A stretch of DNA of 5,966 nt, from positions 1 through 5,966 of the forward strand of contig JAEZLB010000293.1 in assembly GCA_023435945.1 (NCBI GenBank). Direction: 5' to 3'. The DNA comes from Pseudomonadota bacterium. Lineage in GTDB: Bacteria; Pseudomonadota; Gammaproteobacteria; Burkholderiales; Burkholderiaceae_D. Below the pieces are notes generated by a model. The model saw nothing but the letters and a program-made list of their open reading frames with translations. It did no database searches and had not been told where the DNA came from. A program made the position numbers and the translations under genes. Position 1 is the stretch's first letter. Each line of letters begins with the position of its first letter. Below are positions 4,938 through 5,966 of this stretch, one piece after another.

Positions 4938-5966
4938 TCAGTAAATCTCAGGATTGGGATCTGTCTTTTCCAGTTCCAGCGATGCGGCCAGCAAGGCCAG
5001 ACGAGCCACCACGCCATACATGTAGAAACGGTTGGGCGCCGTGGTGCCCGGTTTGGCAGCCGGGTCGGGCAGCATATACTGTTGTGCGAAAGCCAACGGG
5101 ACAAAATGCGCCCCGGCGGCATTCAGGTTCTCATCGACGCCGCGTTCGGCGTGCACGCGATAGAAACCGCCCACGACGTAACGGTCGATCATGTAGACCA
5201 CGGGCTCGGCCACCGCATCGTTGATGTGCTCGAAAGTATGCACGCCTTCCTGGATGATGACATCCGAGACTTCCAGCCCTTCCTTGACCACCGACATCTT
5301 ATTGCGCTGCTTGCGGTTCAGGTCTTTTACTTCGCTGGCATCGCGCACGGTCATGATGCCCATGCCGTACGTTCCCGCATCTGCCTTGACGATGACAAAA
5401 GGTTTTTCCTTGATCCCGTATTCGCGGTATTTCTTGCGGATTTTTGCCAGCAGGCTATCTACGTTGGCGGCCAGGCAATCCTCGCCGGTGCGCTCGTGGA
5501 AGTTGATTTCCCCGCACTTGGCGAAATAGGGGTTGAGCATCCATGGGTCAATGTCGATCAGTTTCGAGAACTTCTTGACCACTTCGTCATAGGCGGCGAA
5601 GTGGTTGGTCTTGCGGCGCACGGTCCAGCCCGCATGCAATGGCGGCAGCAGGTTCTGCTCGTGGATGTTTTCCAGGATGGGCGGAATGCCGGCCGACAGG
5701 TCGTTGTTCAGCAGGATGGTGCAGGGATCGAAGTTCTTCAGGCCCAGGCGGCGTCCGTTGTTCAGGCGGATCAGGGGTTCCAGCGTAATCGACGAGCCAT
5801 CAGGCAGGTCAATCTGGGTCGGTTCCTTGATGTCTTCGGACAAGGAGCCCAGCCGCACGTTCAGGCCGGTCTGCCGGAAAATTTGCGTCAGGCGCGCCAC
5901 GTTCTGCAGGTAAAAGGTGTTGCGGGTATGGCGCTCCGGGATCAGCAGCAGGTTCTTCGCATCCGG
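4938..5966 (-). CDS. gshA: Glutamate-cysteine ligase, proteobacterial ('ferrooxidans') type, 5' end outside window
   Basis: The last 342 codons are present; the frame is still open at the right edge (first visible residues PDAKNLLLIPERHTRNTFYL). The enzyme makes gamma-glutamylcysteine from glutamate and cysteine, the first and usually rate-limiting step of glutathione synthesis. The sequence is not E. coli GshA or the plant-like type. It matches the separate family found in Acidithiobacillus, nitrosomonads and Burkholderiales, normally about 430 residues, so roughly 90 N-terminal residues are missing. Recognisable stretches, numbered in the visible part, are LLNNDLSAGIPPIL (85-98), HAGWTVRRKTNHF (111-123), the glycine-rich nucleotide-binding stretch VIVKADAGTYGMGIM (191-205), VIIQEGVHTFE (236-246) and YMIDRYVVGGFYRVH (258-272). 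A GTG at 5898-5900 is in frame but cannot be the true start because homology continues upstream of it. The gene heads the gshA-gshB-PTS series, so its promoter lies beyond the window. Confidence 0.93.
   Translation of the reverse strand, partial: PDAKNLLLIPERHTRNTFYLQNVARLTQIFRQTGLNVRLGSLSEDIKEPTQIDLPDGSSITLEPLIRLNNGRRLGLKNFDPCTILLNNDLSAGIPPILENIHEQNLLPPLHAGWTVRRKTNHFAAYDEVVKKFSKLIDIDPWMLNPYFAKCGEINFHERTGEDCLAANVDSLLAKIRKKYREYGIKEKPFVIVKADAGTYGMGIMTVRDASEVKDLNRKQRNKMSVVKEGLEVSDVIIQEGVHTFEHINDAVAEPVVYMIDRYVVGGFYRVHAERGVDENLNAAGAHFVPLAFAQQYMLPDPAAKPGTTAPNRFYMYGVVARLALLAASLELEKTDPNPEIY

Overview
The window looks like chromosomal DNA of a betaproteobacterium, probably near the Nitrosomonadales or Burkholderiales. 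The main support is the minus-strand order gshA - gshB - PTS EIIA(Man-type) - ptsH - ptsI, a recurrent betaproteobacterial arrangement, together with a glutamate-cysteine ligase of the proteobacterial ('ferrooxidans') type instead of the E. coli GshA type. The DNA is moderately GC-rich, and I see no insertion sequence, phage gene, CRISPR array, tRNA or rRNA. It reads as core genome, not an accessory island.

Left part (1-1433): a divergent pair. On the minus strand, the first 35 codons of an ion transporter / potassium-channel-like gene run off the left edge. On the plus strand, a structured untranslated leader (about 204-286) precedes a TerC-family (YjbE/YkoY-type) membrane protein, probably a manganese or other metal exporter. 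A single-domain universal stress protein follows, apparently in the same operon. The leader is the least explained part of the window. This TerC subfamily is often controlled by the yybP-ykoY manganese riboswitch, but I do not find that element's conserved core here, although there are two strong adjacent stems.

Middle and right part (1445-5966): five minus-strand genes, transcribed right to left. gshA (5' end outside the window) and gshB encode the two steps of glutathione synthesis. After 62 bases come a Man-family EIIA protein, HPr and Enzyme I. No EIIB or EIIC permease is present, so this is an incomplete PTS phosphorelay that most likely regulates instead of importing sugar. HPr keeps both the catalytic His15 and the Ser46 region that HPr kinase recognises. 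Enzyme I keeps its phosphohistidine, its PEP-binding residues and its catalytic cysteine. The stop codons of uspA and ptsI face each other across 11 bases with no visible intrinsic terminator.

Every gene here belongs to a known family. The items most worth a second look are the terC leader and its possible loop-to-ribosome-site pairing, the regulatory-only PTS coupled to glutathione synthesis, and the histidine-rich loop of the TerC protein. I did not find a convincing new multi-gene system.
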